Shown here: piece by piece, positions 23,125 to 35,400 of the stretch
How positions within the stretch are numbered: the first letter of the stretch is position 1
How the letters are laid out: each line of letters starts with the position of its first letter
Source of the DNA: Steromphala cineraria
Taxonomy: Eukaryota > Mollusca > Gastropoda > Trochida > Trochidae
Direction: 5' to 3'
DNA length: 64,000 bases
Assembly: GCA_916613615.1 (NCBI GenBank)
Contig: OU744730.1
Coordinates: 7,894,406-7,958,405, forward strand
The notes under the pieces: model-generated
Databases searched by the model: none
Seen by the model: the letters and a program-made list of their open reading frames with translations, nothing else
Told to the model about the DNA's origin: nothing
Made by a program: the position numbers and the translations under genes

Positions 23125-25903
23125 TAGGTCAATGCCAGATGTGACATCTATGGTAATGGAACCGTCTTTGAGTGTTACAATCTGTGTTCTGTAAGCGTGG
23201 AACGTCTTGAACCATAATGTCTGAGGAAAGTCTGAAGTGTTTCATTATCTGATTGGCTGCCACTTAATCACGTGATTGACATAAAATGACACATCTTGAC
23301 AGATGATATTGACAACTGTTGACAGCTGATATTGTTCAGATTGCCAGTATCACGATCACACTTTATTGGTGTAATATCTAACAAGCACATTGTGGATACT
23401 TGAGATGATAAGCGTACTCTTTTGAAGTGTTGAACAGATGCTGAATGAATTTAAATTCCATATTATTTTAAAGAATAAAGTATACATATACGTTAACATA
23501 TTTTCGTCTGAACTATCAGCCTCGTGCTTTATCTGTAATAGTTCAGGACACAACTATACTTCATTGTAAAACACTTGTTGGTTGTAGCTATTCTTTAAAC
23601 TTATGTGGCATCTAAATCCATTCAGTATCTCTTCATCTGTCTTTTTCTTAAATAAAAGGCGGCGCCTTTAATCTTCAAGGAAACCACAAAAGAAAACAAA
23701 ACATTTCTGTTCATTGTCATTTTAAGGCCACTAGACCTGAAATTAACCTGACGTCCTAATCCATAGTGATGCATTATTTTTAAGAGTCCATTGCTCTTCG
23801 ACTATCCTGGGTATTGGGGTGTCAGGTTTAAAAAAAAGTAAATATGTCTTTTCTCAATTTCTTCAAGACTGACAAATGAACCTCTCAAATTTGAAAAAAA
23901 AAGATTTTGAAGGCGTTAACTGAACATGCGAACATGAAACCCTCCTGATATGATATCTCAGTGATTTTATTCACTTGGCCAATGAGGCACACATATATAG
24001 AATGTTTGTGCTGTTTATTTGACAGTTGAAGTGGAGAGTACACGTGGGAAAAGCTTAGCACGTGAACACACCGGGCATGAGTAAATGGCATGAGTAAATT
24101 GCATCGCCGTCGGACAAGAAGGCAAAACTCGTGCACGGATGAACCAATACGTAGGGTTGCCATAGGTTCTGTCCCATTTCCGATGAGTGAGCACCAAAAT
24201 TACATTGATTTGTTTGTAAAATGTTGTAAAAAGCGAAAAACGCAATTTTAGTTTCGTGAAGTCATACATAGATTAAAATTGAGAAAGCATTCGGTTTTGG
24301 GATTCGTTAAAAAAGCAACTCACCCTTCGGGGCTTTATTAAGAATGCGTTCAATTTCCTATACGAAAACTATTTAATGTCTCAACGCTCATCAGATACCC
24401 GTTTGCCAGGAATCAAGCACTGTTTTTCATTACATGCTTAGATTTGTATCTAGATCATACAAAAAAGTATCTTGCAAACTAACATCACTTGGAATATGAA
24501 ATAAGTATATTCCATGATGTATTAAGAATAAGAAATTCTAACATGACACGAACACTAGTTTGTAAAAACTAAAGCTCGATTTGAAATAAATTTAGGTTTA
24601 AAAAATGCACAACATACAAACACAAAATAAAAAACAGAATGGATTTGTCTACTGAATAAGATAGGTAATTTCGCTGTATAACGAACTGTAAAAAGTATTC
24701 ATGCAGGGCTGCAAGAGAAATAGGTGTAAGGGGGGTAATAAGGATTAGCTAGTTATTTTATGAACGCTTCAACCGCTAACAGCAGAGGAAGGGTATATAG
24801 TTTATCCACATATTGTCATGTTTGATGTGGTAACTTTACTTAATATCCTTTCGAAACATGTGTGACACTGGACATTTCAACTTGTTTAGTAAATGTTTGT
24901 AATGTATCTACATTCGTAGACCAAATCCATGTTAGTTACCTTTTATCAAAACCAAAATTCGGTAATTATAGCACCGCATATGAATGACCCTTCAAGTGTG
25001 ATGACACCCATAAGAACATGTCCCCTTGAGCAAAAGATACAACTTGTTTATGATAATTGTTATATCAGCTTCCGTGACAGTAATACTAATAATCTCGTGT
25101 CGCTCAGTGTACTATTGATATAATTGTATAAACATAAGTCTCTAGCACTAAAAGCACGAGCTAGACGCGATGATTGACAGTTGCTATGTACATCAATCTG
25201 ATTACCATCCTTCGTTGTCGCGCCAAATGGCGCGTGCACTGCTGGTGATAACAGGTTATTGATGAGATATTGTTTACTAGGTAATAATTCGCAGATTTGG
25301 CGTAATTAAAGATACGTTATTACGTCCCTGAAGATATGATGGTTAGATATGGTGTTTTAATTAGAGAAGCTATTGTCATGAATGATTTATTACCTTCTTC
25401 CTGGATGATAGACAATGTAATGTATTGATTATGAAAGCATTTCAACTCATAGCTTTTGAAAAATATCAAATAAAAAACTTAAATCTAATCTTATTTTAAA
25501 CGAAAACTAAACTATGAATAGTGAATTAATACTATGATTCTTGATAGATGTAACACTCATCATTTGACGACCAAACCAATATGTATGTAAGATATGTGCG
25601 ATACCATTGTTGAATCAGTATGTTGTGATATGAGAACACGAAAATATATATCAAAATATAAAAATAATTATATTGATCAGGACTTTACATTTAAGCACCA
25701 AAACAGGCCCAAAATAAACTTTAATGAATATTTTAAATACAAAAATATATCCAAGGATAATAATTTTCAGTTGTTCGGCTGGATTTAACTGTTTTGAGAT
25801 TGTCTTAACTGTAAGTTTATTGATAAATGATCATCCAGGAACCTGAATTCCATTTATTTTAACCGTTTTTCAAATTCACAATGTCATCCCTGTATATTAG
25901 ATA
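23125..25903. other. Non-coding interval, no gene seen
   Basis: AT-rich, with only short ORFs lacking motifs. Noted features: CCCTTCGGGG hairpin core near 24325 (shared with 43768 and 58062) and a GCGCCAAATGGCGC palindrome near 25219. Confidence 0.5.
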
Positions 25904-25926
25904 TATACACAAAGAACTTAATTAAG

Positions 25927-25940
25927 CACCCCCCCCCCCA
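25927..25940. repeat. Poly(C) tract
   Basis: CACCCCCCCCCCCC run directly inside the left TIR at 25904. Length is likely variable or sequencing-sensitive. Confidence 0.8.
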
Positions 25941-26585
25941 ACTTTTTCAAACCGAAAAACACTGCTGATAATAAAAAAAAACAAATGAACAATCAAACAA
26001 TAAGGATTTTTAAATAGAACGATCATCTAGCATTGTGGAGCAAACATTTCATTCGGCTTATGATTCACTGTCGCTGAAAAACTGGTTTTACAAAAACTTG
26101 GTATTTTTTAGTCAAAATCCAAGTTACTTTAAAATTGAAAATGAAAGTCAATATTGTTTGCTGCAATGTGATTATTATCATTCTCTTGAGTGAATTGATG
26201 ACTTTTTAGTATATAACCTCATAGCAAAAGTCAATCGTTAAAGCAGGATGAACCTTCAAAATCACAAAATTTTCAAAAATTGAATTTTTAAAAAACTGCA
26301 CAAAGACATTAATTGGCCGCTATCAAAGAAAATGGCTTATCTAAAGGAAGGAGAACTGTTTGGTCAACAATGTCAACTCAATGAATCTCAAATTCACTCA
26401 CATATATTAAGATTACAGGCATTTTATCAATTTTTGAAGAAAAAAGTACTGAAAATTCAATGTCTTGCTAGCCACTTATCATGCATGATAAAAAGGGTTT
26501 TTGTGTATGAATGTCAACTAGGGATCAAAATTGTTAATTTTGATTCATAACATCCAAAGTTTAATGTGTAGTTTTCCCCCTATGA

Positions 26586-26738
26586 CAATAGTTATATTTG
26601 GCCAAATTTCAGTAGTCTCACAGTTTTTCTCATATTTACGTTATTTTTGCTCATTAGCGATCTTTAGTTCAATTAAATAGTCAGTAAAAAGCGATTGTTA
26701 TATCTGGAGTGGTCAATACATCAAATTAATCCAAAAAG
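26586..26738. repeat. ~150-bp direct repeat, copy also at 27018-27166
   Basis: GTTATATTTGGCCAAATTTC ... GGTCAATACATCAAATTAAT is essentially identical to 27021-27166 and to ~31102-31247. It stops exactly where the 3.2 kb tandem unit begins (AAAGTAGTATTTGAAATGGG at 26740). Confidence 0.8.
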
Positions 26739-27687
26739 TAAAGTAGTATTTGAAATGGGATTGTTAGTTGTGATAAAATTGTAGTTGAATATTTGTGATT
26801 GAATTGTATTTATGGTTAATTAAAATATGTGATGTTTTATAATTAAATTTATTGATAAGTGAATGAATGGAATTATATCTTATCTGTGATCTCAGTTTGC
26901 TTCTGTTTTATATCAGGTATTCTTCGCAGTGATTCGATGAGACATTTTATTACTGTAAGATGTTTTCACAACTGACAAGTTGTTCTCACGTGTCAATTAA
27001 CACGCGTGGACCAGCTCATTGTTATATTTGGCCAAATTTCAGTAGTCTCACAGTTTTTCTCATATTTACGTTATTTTTGCTCATTAGCGATCTTTAGTTC
27101 AATTAAATAGTCAGTAAAAAGCGATTGTTATATCTGGAGTGGTCAATACATCAAATTAATCCAAATAATCCAAGAGCACCCAAATTCATTTTACAAAAAA
27201 TGGTGGTGCTTAATTAAGTTCTTTGTGTATACATAACCAGATAGAAGTTACTATTTGCATATGGTAGGCCTTGTAATCAACGTCAAGCACAACCGCTAGC
27301 GCGTATTAAATAATATATCCTTTTAATACTAACTTTGATTTTATTGACAAACTAGATATCATACAGAAATCAATAAAGGTAATTAAATTTATTTATAATC
27401 TGCTCATTTAGTTTTCTCATTTGATGAGATAATTTAAACCATTTATTCCTTGCAACTAAGGAGTCTGATTCCAGATCCTGCTGCATGTGATAACTATAAT
27501 TGTAAAGGGAAACCGATTTGTAGATTTAAGTGAAAAGAGTTGGAATCCTACAGAAAGATGATATTTCTAACTAATACAAAATTCAGATTTAAAATGGCTC
27601 AATACTCTTTAGTGCATGAAATTTTAACCTAATTTTGTTAATGATTGGGTATATCGTTATGTTTATTATGAATGAATTCATTTATTG

Positions 27688-28431
27688 ATTGATTGAAACA
27701 TATTTTATTGACAAAAGGTCAAATGGATTGGGCAAAAGTGAAAACACTTACTGGGCCCTCTCCAATACAAAATGGATTAATATACATATGTTATAAAGAT
27801 TTACAATTTTTCAAATGTTAACACAGGTTTTACAATTAAGGTTTGTGCAATTATGTACAGTGCAGCTTTGTAAAATATAATTGATTACAATGTGAATGAA
27901 TATTCTATTTACACAACAGTAATACAATTTGACACAGATATATACAACAAGAGAGATAACAAATTATAAATGGATAGTACCTGAAAGTGAACATTACTGG
28001 AATCTATTAGTTTTACTGATATAACTCTGTACATATTTGAAGAGGAGGGTATTATCTTCCACAGTTAACCTATCATTGCCTTTCAAAATTGTTTCTAATG
28101 ATGGAGTAACTCCGAGATCAAGGACTTTGGAGAATAACAACTGTCTTTCGTGAGTATATAGATGGCATTCGATAAAATAATGATAGGAATTTTCACATGG
28201 ATTACCACATAAGCAGGCAATTTCATTTGTTAAATATACCCGAAAAAGGTCATCATTTAAACTACTACATCTATTTCTTAATCTTGCGTGTAGAATACTT
28301 AATCGTCTGTTGCCAATATTGTAGTAAATGGGTGGATTTTCCTCAGAAGAAGTTATAGTTGATTGTATACATTTAACATTTTCATCTAAATTGTTCCAAT
28401 TTCTAACTGAATCTAATATGAAAGAATTTCT
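27688..28431 (-). mobile_element. LINE 3' fragment with (CAAT)n tail
   Basis: 744 bp on the minus strand with a 12-bp TSD, ATTCATTTATTG (27676-27687 and 28432-28443). Unit 2 keeps the unoccupied site near 31757. The 3' end shows an AATAAAATATGTTTCAATC-type tail with CAAT repeats, near the left border. Strongly 5'-truncated. Confidence 0.85.
27994..28431 (-). pseudogene. C-terminal end of a LINE ORF2
   Basis: About 145 codons: SVRNWNNLDENVKCIQS, GNRRLSILHARLRNRCSSL, then CLCGNPCENSYHYFIECHLY, a CCHC-like zinc motif (C-x-C-G...E-x2-H-Y-F-x2-C) found at the end of many LINE ORF2 proteins, ending SYISKTNRFQ. RT and endonuclease are absent through truncation; the apparent start codon lies in the flanking TSD and is not real. 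The clade cannot be fixed from this tail. Confidence 0.7.
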
Positions 28432-29629
28432 ATTCATTTATTGGATAACCACAAGAACAAATATCAATCTTAATATAAATGGGGAAAAACTATCTTATTT
28501 GGTTTTCCTGAATAAGGAATAATAATTTCCATCTCTTAATAGGGACTGCCAAATAATCAATTTTAGAATAAGATCATAAAAGTGTACAAGAAATTTTTTT
28601 TATAATATTGTGAAAACTTTCTTGTCACAACTTTACCAAATGTATCTGGATTTTGGTCTGATTTTATCAACCTGTTTGTTTGAAATTATGCCATATATAT
28701 AATAATGTTATTCGCATAAGTTGATATACTATATCTATCGTTATAGTTTTGCACATAATGTTTAGTATCATTTCTATGACAAAATGTGCTGTTAAGGAGG
28801 TTGGATAACTTTGTTACTGCACATCCGCAGCAGTCAGATTGTGCTATTTTAAAGTTTATGCTGTTTTGTCTATTATTCACTGAAAGTGTGAGATAAAAAA
28901 ATTTAAAAATAAATAGTGATTTAGTTTAATAAAAAATAATGACTATGTTATATTTGTGAACATAAGTATGAGTTTTATGATAAAATTTATTTCACTAATT
29001 AACCTTTAAGTACTAATGAAAATTTCTAAAAAGGGTAATGTTGACAATGAAGAGTTATCTCCCCTGGATGTTAATTTTCATTGATGTGGCTAAATTGAAT
29101 GTGAATATCTCTGTTTTCCCCTGGTGACATATTGGTTTTTTTAAAAATCTTATTCTAGTGTGTATTAACTATAAAATATATAATTTTCCAAAAAATCTTA
29201 ATACTATAAATCAATTTTTTTCATAAAAGAATAATATTTTACAAAAATAATCATACCAAAGAAAAAGGTTATTTGTATGAATTTACTTCATATTATTTTC
29301 AAGTTCCTTTTTTCCTGACTTATTTTATTTCCATACTGCAATGCCTTAATAGAAAAACATTTAAATAACAATTATATTCAAAAGTTATCTTGAAAAGGAG
29401 TTTTTAAATTACTGTATTTTCATCATTGGGTGCCCTAACGGATGGGCCCTTTTTCGAACAAAAACTGTGGTGACATGGTATTTTTATGACACAATCTGAT
29501 TCAAGACATATTTTTCAACAAAATAAAACCAAATTTAGCTATTTCTTAATACCTCAATATTTTGTATCCAACCTCCTTAATGCTCATTAATGCTGTACCT
29601 TAAACATTCATGAAATATTAAACAGGGTA

Positions 29630-29715
29630 CAGTCGAACCTCGTTTATCCGGACAACTTCGTTACAACTGAAAATCGTCCGGATAGCGAGTCATCCGGTTA
29701 TCTGAATCACAAGAA
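29630..29715. mobile_element. pogo/Tigger-like terminal repeat, unit 1
   Basis: TA followed by CAGTCGAACCTCGTTTATCC, then further TCCGGAT / ATCCGGTTATC motifs up to about 29710. The form is that of the TIR of pogo/Tigger-type elements (CAGT..., TA target). The same end is at 38579 in unit 2, and a diverged inverted counterpart is near 39845-39965. No transposase remains. Confidence 0.5.
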
Positions 29716-29742
29716 AAAACGAAATTGCTTGGCCTATCATGA

Positions 29743-29856
29743 AAGTTTATTTCATTCAAATTTAACAATGTTATATCATACATCAGTAATAAATAATGAT
29801 ACAAGCTTATGTGATACACGAAACATAGTCCGTCACCTTACAGAAAATCTGTGATC
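29743..29856. repeat. 114-bp direct repeat, left copy (unit 1)
   Basis: AAGTTTATTTCATTCAAATT ... CAGAAAATCTGTGATC, repeated at 30222-30335 with about five differences. It flanks a 365-bp segment that includes a LINE-like 3' tail. The same pair with the same differences exists in unit 2 (around 38692 and 39171), so it predates the 3.2 kb duplication. Confidence 0.8.
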
Positions 29857-29909
29857 ACAGTTTGCTTCTGTTTTATATCAGGTATTTTCACAACTGACAA
29901 GTTCTTCTG

Positions 29910-30221
29910 TCAATCAATTCTTTATTTCAGTATGTAGGCCATCGGGCCAATATACATATTTTCATTTATCATCATAAACAAATATTTACACGCCCACATG
30001 CATGTTTTTACATGTTCAATTATGTACATAAGTAGATATATAATATAAAATGGTACATCAAATAAAGAGTGTATTAAACTATAATCAAATAATATAATTT
30101 AGTTTTATATTGTTATCATTCTTGTAATAATTTGCATCTTCGTTCGTATGCGTTCATTTTCATACAACTTGCCGCATCTAAAATATAATCCTCAAATTTT
30201 GCTACCGCATTATCAATATCT
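29910..30221 (-). mobile_element. LINE-like 3' tail fragment
   Basis: On the minus strand the sequence ends GGCCCGATGGCCTACATACT followed by GAAATAAAGAATTGATTGAC, a LINE-type 3' end. An open run KFEDYILDAASCMK ... ERRCKLLQE stop resembles a linker between endonuclease and RT, suggesting internal deletion. It is copied in unit 2 at 38860-39170. Confidence 0.45.
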
Positions 30222-30335
30222 AAGTTTATTTCATTCAAATTTAACAATGTTATATTATACATCAACAATAAATAATAATACAAGCTTAAGTGATACACGA
30301 AACATAGTCCGTCACCTTACAGAAAATCTGTGATC
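30222..30335. repeat. 114-bp direct repeat, right copy (unit 1)
   Basis: Partner of 29743-29856. It is followed directly by GTTGTTGTTGGGTTGGAGTT, the complement of an ACTCCAACCCAACAACAAC tail, so another retroelement tail abuts it. Confidence 0.75.
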
Positions 30336-30480
30336 GTTGTTGTTGGGTTGGAGTTTAACGTCTTCTTTCACCTACCGGTGATGTCGCCGACGTGGGGTCT
30401 ATGCCTTAGTTATTTCCAAAAAAAGGGGGCATGAAATTAAATAAAGGGCATAGAGACCCAAGTAAAGTTTAAAAAAGTTC
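30336..30480 (-). mobile_element. Retroelement tail ending (CAA)n
   Basis: On the minus strand it reads AAGACGTTAAACTCCAACCC followed by AACAACAAC, a LINE/SINE-type 3' end with a CAA-repeat tail. The body before it (GTCGGCGACATCACCGGTAG) has no ORF. A copy is in unit 2 at about 39287-39430. Confidence 0.45.
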
Positions 30481-32485
30481 TAAAGTGGTTAAAAAATAAA
30501 TATAATTAATTTAGAATTTGAAATAGAATGGGAGGAGGGGGATTTATTTTAATATGATTTAAACATATTTTATTCATGAAATTAAAGCATTTACATGAAT
30601 ATGGATTGGCATAGGGCATAGACACCCAAGTAAAGTCAACAAATGTTCTAAAATGGTTGAAAATAAATATGATTTATTAAGAATTTGGAATAGAGTGGGA
30701 GGGGGGGGGATGATTTTATGAATTGAAAATAAATAAATAGTTGTGTGACATGGCGTGGTACCTGAAAGAGATAGAAAGAAAATATTGTGTATGGGAAATT
30801 AAATTGAGGTAAAATGCTTTAAAGTAGTATTTGAAATGGGATTGTTAGTTGTGATAAAATTGTAGTTGAATATTTGTGATTGAATTGTATTTATGGTTAA
30901 TTAAAATATGTGATGTTTTATAATTAAATTTATTGATAAGTGAATGAATGGAATTATATCTTATCTGTGATCTCAGTTTGCTTCTGTTTTATATCAGGTA
31001 TTCTTCGCAGTGATTCGATGAGACATTTTATTACTGTAAGATGTTTTCACAACTGACAAGTTGTTCTCACGTGTCAATTAACACGCGTGGACCAGCTCAT
31101 TGTTATATTTGGCCAAATTTCAGTAGTCTCACAGTTTTTCTCATATTTACGTTATTTTTGCTCATTAGCGATCTTTAGTTCAATTAAATAGTCAGTAAAA
31201 AGCGATTGTTATATCTGGAGTGGTCAATACATCAAATTAATCCAAATAATCCAAGAGCACCCAAATTCATTTTACAAAAAATGGTGGTGCTTAATTAAGT
31301 TCTTTGTGTATACATAACCAGATAGAAGTTACTATTTGCATATGGTAGGCCTTGTAATCAACGTCAAGCACAACCGCTAGCGCGTATTAAATAATATATC
31401 CTTTTAATACTAACTTTGATTTTATTGACAAACTAGATATCATACAGAAATCAATAAAGGTAATTAAATTTATTTATAATCTGCTCATTTAGTTTTCTCA
31501 TTTGATGAGATAATTTAAACCATTTATTCCTTGCAACTAAGGAGTCTGATTCCAGATCCTGCTGCATGTGATAACTATAATTGTAAAGGGAAACCGATTT
31601 GTAGATTTAAGTGAAAAGAGTTGGAATCCTACAGAAAGATGATATTTCTAACTAATACAAAATTCAGATTTAAAATGGCTCAATACTCTTTAGTGCATGA
31701 AATTTTAACCTAATTTTGTTAATGATTGGGTATATCGTTATGTTTATTATGAATGAATTCATTTATTTGATAACCACAAGAACAAATATCAATCTTAATA
31801 TAAATGGGGAAAAACTATCTTATTTGGTTTTCCTGAATAAGAAATAATAATTTCCATCTCTTAATAGGGACTGGCAAATAATCAATTTTAGAATAAGATC
31901 ATAAAAGTGTACAAGAATTTTTTTTTATAATATTGTGAAAACTTTCTTGTCACAACTTTACCAAATGTATCTGGATTTTGGTCTGATTTTATCAACCTGT
32001 TTGTTTGAAATTATGCCATATATATAATAATGTTATTCGCATAAGTTGATATACTATATCTATCGTTATAGTTTTGCACATAATGTTTAGTATCATTTCT
32101 ATGACAAAATGTGCTGTTAAGGAGGTTGGATAACTTTGTTACTGCACATCCGCAGCATTCAGATTGTGCTATTTTAAAGTTTATGCTGTTTTGTCTATTT
32201 TTCACTGAAAGTGTGAGATAAAAAAATAAAAAAATAAATAATGATTTAGTTTAATAAAAAATAATGACTATGTTATATTTGTGAACATAAGTATGAGTTT
32301 TATGATAAAATTTATTTCACTAATTAACCTTTAAGTACTAATGAAAATTTCTAAAAAGGGTAATGGTAGGTAGGTAGGTAGGTGGAATTTAAGGGCGACG
32401 TTGGGCCAACAAATGACCTATATGCGCCCGGCATTAAAGAGGATTAAAAGATTAGGACATAATTATACAAGAGGTTAAAAAAGAT

Positions 32486-35400
32486 TCATATGCAGTCATA
32501 TTTGCCCGTATTGCATACGTAATCTAAAAGGGCTCTTTGAATGTCACCATACAGCAGGTTTTCTCTAAGAATAGACCTAAGATCGAAGGTACTTGATCTT
32601 GATGACACCACCTCTATAAGTTCTTGACGATGGATAATATATCCCTCGCACTCAATTAAAAAATGAAAAACAGTTTCTGGGCAATTGCCAGCACAACCCT
32701 GACACATAGGAGATTTATCCTTGTCTAAAATGTGTTTGTATGCATTTAAGCCACAGTGGCCGAGTCTTAATCGAGTCAAAACGACTTCATCTCTTCTCTT
32801 TTGACGGGGAATCTTTACGTGCTTAGTGACTTTAGGGCATAAGTTGTACATATGTCTGGCATTGGTGCCATGATCCCAGTCACTTTGCCACAGTTGGCAA
32901 ATTGCTTTATGTATAACAGTGAAGTAATCTTTTGGAATTGGCAAATAGTCCAATACGTTGACTTGTGCTTTTGTTAGAGCAGACTTGGCAAGTTGATCTG
33001 CTCTCTCATTACCACTGAGACCCACGTGTGCTGGAACCCATACAATATCACAACTGATATATATGGTATTCAAAAAGGTGTCTAAATAAAATATATCATA
33101 TAAAATATCACTTCGTTGGCCTTGCACTCCTGATTGCATAGCTTGAACAGCGGCCAAGGAATCTGTAAAAATGATTGACTCGTGGTCATGGTTTTTAACC
33201 CAAAGCAATGCTTTTAAAATTGCTGTTAACTCTGCTGCAAATATAGATAATTGGTCGTGTAGTCTGTACACTTCATATATATCGAGTGAAGGAACATAAA
33301 GTGCCGCACCAACACGCCCAGAAACAGGATCTTTAGAGGCATCTGTATAAATGTGTGAGAATCCTGAGTAATTTGAGTTGATGAAATCTTCTGCAATTGC
33401 TTTGATAATGACTGGATTCATCTGTTTGTCAACCATTGAGGCCAGGTTAGCATTGACTGAAGATTGTTTTAGGCACCATGGGCTTGATTTAGGAAGATTA
33501 AAGGAGGCATTTAGTTTTATGTCTAGAATTTTGCACTGACTTGCATATTGCTTAACAGCTAAACCAAAAGGTAACTTGCCATGACTCCAGTCGCACATGA
33601 CATATTCAGTGCAATCATTTAAAACGTCTTTTGCAGAATGGTAGTCAGTTAAAGATGCCAATGAAAGATAAGTTTTGAGGGCTGATTTTTGGCGGCAATA
33701 CTTTAGTGGGGGCTCAGAGCATTCCACTTGCATTGCGGCAATTGGTGTTGTTGGGAATGCTCCAGTACATATCCTTAAAGCTTTAGATTGAACTCGATCA
33801 AGTTTAACTAAATGACTCTTTGCTGCATTCATAAATGCCACGCTCCCATAGTCCAATCTTGAGTAGACTAAAGCTTTATACAGGAGGAGAAGGGATGATT
33901 TATCAGCTCCCCATTTAGTTGCAGAAACACATTTAAGAAGGTTTAAAGCCTTGGAACATTTTGCACTTAAGTAAGAAATATGACGAGCCCATGTTAGCTT
34001 GCTATCAAAATAGACTCCTAAAAACTTGAAATTAGGGACAAAGTTTATGCTCTGGTCACCAATAGTGAGAAACAGTTGAGGATCGGTTTTTCGTCTGGTA
34101 AATATCATTGCTACTGATTTTGATATAGATATTTTGAATCCCCATCGCGAGCACCATTGGAAAACAGAGTCTAAGCCAGCTTGGATAGATTGATGAACAA
34201 ACTCAAGATTTCCAAAACGTCTCCAAAGTGCTCCATCATCTGCAAACTGTGATGCATCAGTGTTGACCGGTAAGGCATCAAATATATCATTAATCATGAT
34301 ATTAAACAGTAATGGACTAATAACACTGCCTTGAGGAGTTCCATTTTCAATAACATGGATACCAGATAAATCTTGGCCGATGCGGACTCGAATAGTTCTA
34401 TTTGAAAGAAATGAGTTAATCCACGTCAACATTCGCCCTGTGACTCCAAGACTTTGGAGTTTGAAGAGAAGTCCATGCCTCCAGAGCATATCATATGCTT
34501 TCTCAATATCTAAAAACACACACATCATGTATTCCTGGTTACCTATAGCCTTTTGTGCCTCCGTTTGGAGTCGAATGTGTTGATCTGTACATGACCTATT
34601 TTTTCTGAAGCCAGATTGAAGTCTGGTTAGGAGTTGGTTTGATTCCATGTGGAAACTAATGCGATTGCTGACCAACCTTTCCATTATCTTACACAGATTA
34701 GAAGTTAAGGCTATAGGTCTATACGATGATGGGGCTGAGGAATCCTTCCCAGGTTTTGGAATAGGGATGACTACAGCTTCTGTCCAAACTTTAGGAATTT
34801 TACCTGAAAGCCAGCTCTGATTAATCACATCTTTTACTAATTCTAATGAGCTGTCTGGCATATGTTTGAAATGCTCGTAGCATAGTTCATCAGCACCTGG
34901 GGACGTGTTTTTCCCTTTTGAAATTGCCTTCTTTAGTTCTATTAGCGAGAAGGGCATATCAAGGGTAAGGCATGGTTCATCTTTGGCTGCTTCAATGGCA
35001 AGTTCAAATTTCTTTGTTACAATAGTAACAGTTTTCCGGAAATCAAGAGGGAAGTTATCCAGGCTGCTGGTATTTTCAAACTGTTGGGCAAGAAGTTCTG
35101 CTTTTTCCGTGTTCGTAACAGCTTCTCCATGAGCCCCAAGTACTGGAATGTTATTTCTCTTAGTTCCACTAATTCTCTTAACTTTAGACCAAACTGCCGA
35201 CAGGCGAGTGTTCCTATTAATTGTGGAAATATAAGATCGCCAGCTTGCCCGCTTGACCCTACGGACAATGCGTTGAAATTCTGCACGCTGTTTTCGGAAA
35301 GCTTCAAGATCAGCAGGAAGTGAGGTTCTGCAGACTTTGTTATAGGCTTTTTGTCGATCTTGTTTAGCTTTCTCACATACCATGTTCCACCAGTATTGGG

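Larger units (their letters stand above)
25904..27231. mobile_element. TIR-bounded segment (TACACAAAGAACTTAATTAA ends)
   Basis: A 27-bp identical inverted repeat, starting TATACACAAAGAACTTAATT, lies at 25904-25930 and 27205-27231, with TA next to each end after the outermost bases. This suggests a Tc1/mariner-type non-autonomous element of ~1.3 kb. The right half, including the right TIR, is also present in the second tandem unit (to ~31311) while the left end is not. No transposase is visible. Confidence 0.6.
26740..30820. repeat. Tandem duplication unit 1 (~3.2 kb core, 4.1 kb with insertion)
   Basis: Starts with AAAGTAGTATTTGAAATGGG, which recurs at 30821 and 39652. The sequence is nearly identical to unit 2 over its whole length. 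Unit 1 carries a LINE fragment plus TSD (756 bp) and a 120-bp segment (30510-30629) missing from unit 2. Subtracting these gives 3205 bp, against 3207 bp for unit 2 after removing its LINE, so the units are collinear. No host gene is recognised in the core. Confidence 0.9.

Noticed and set aside
28686..32205. Two nearly identical 64-codon minus-strand ORFs (28686-28880 and 32011-32205)
   Set aside because: Their similarity is explained by the 3.2 kb tandem duplication; no motif, and the surrounding DNA is non-coding.
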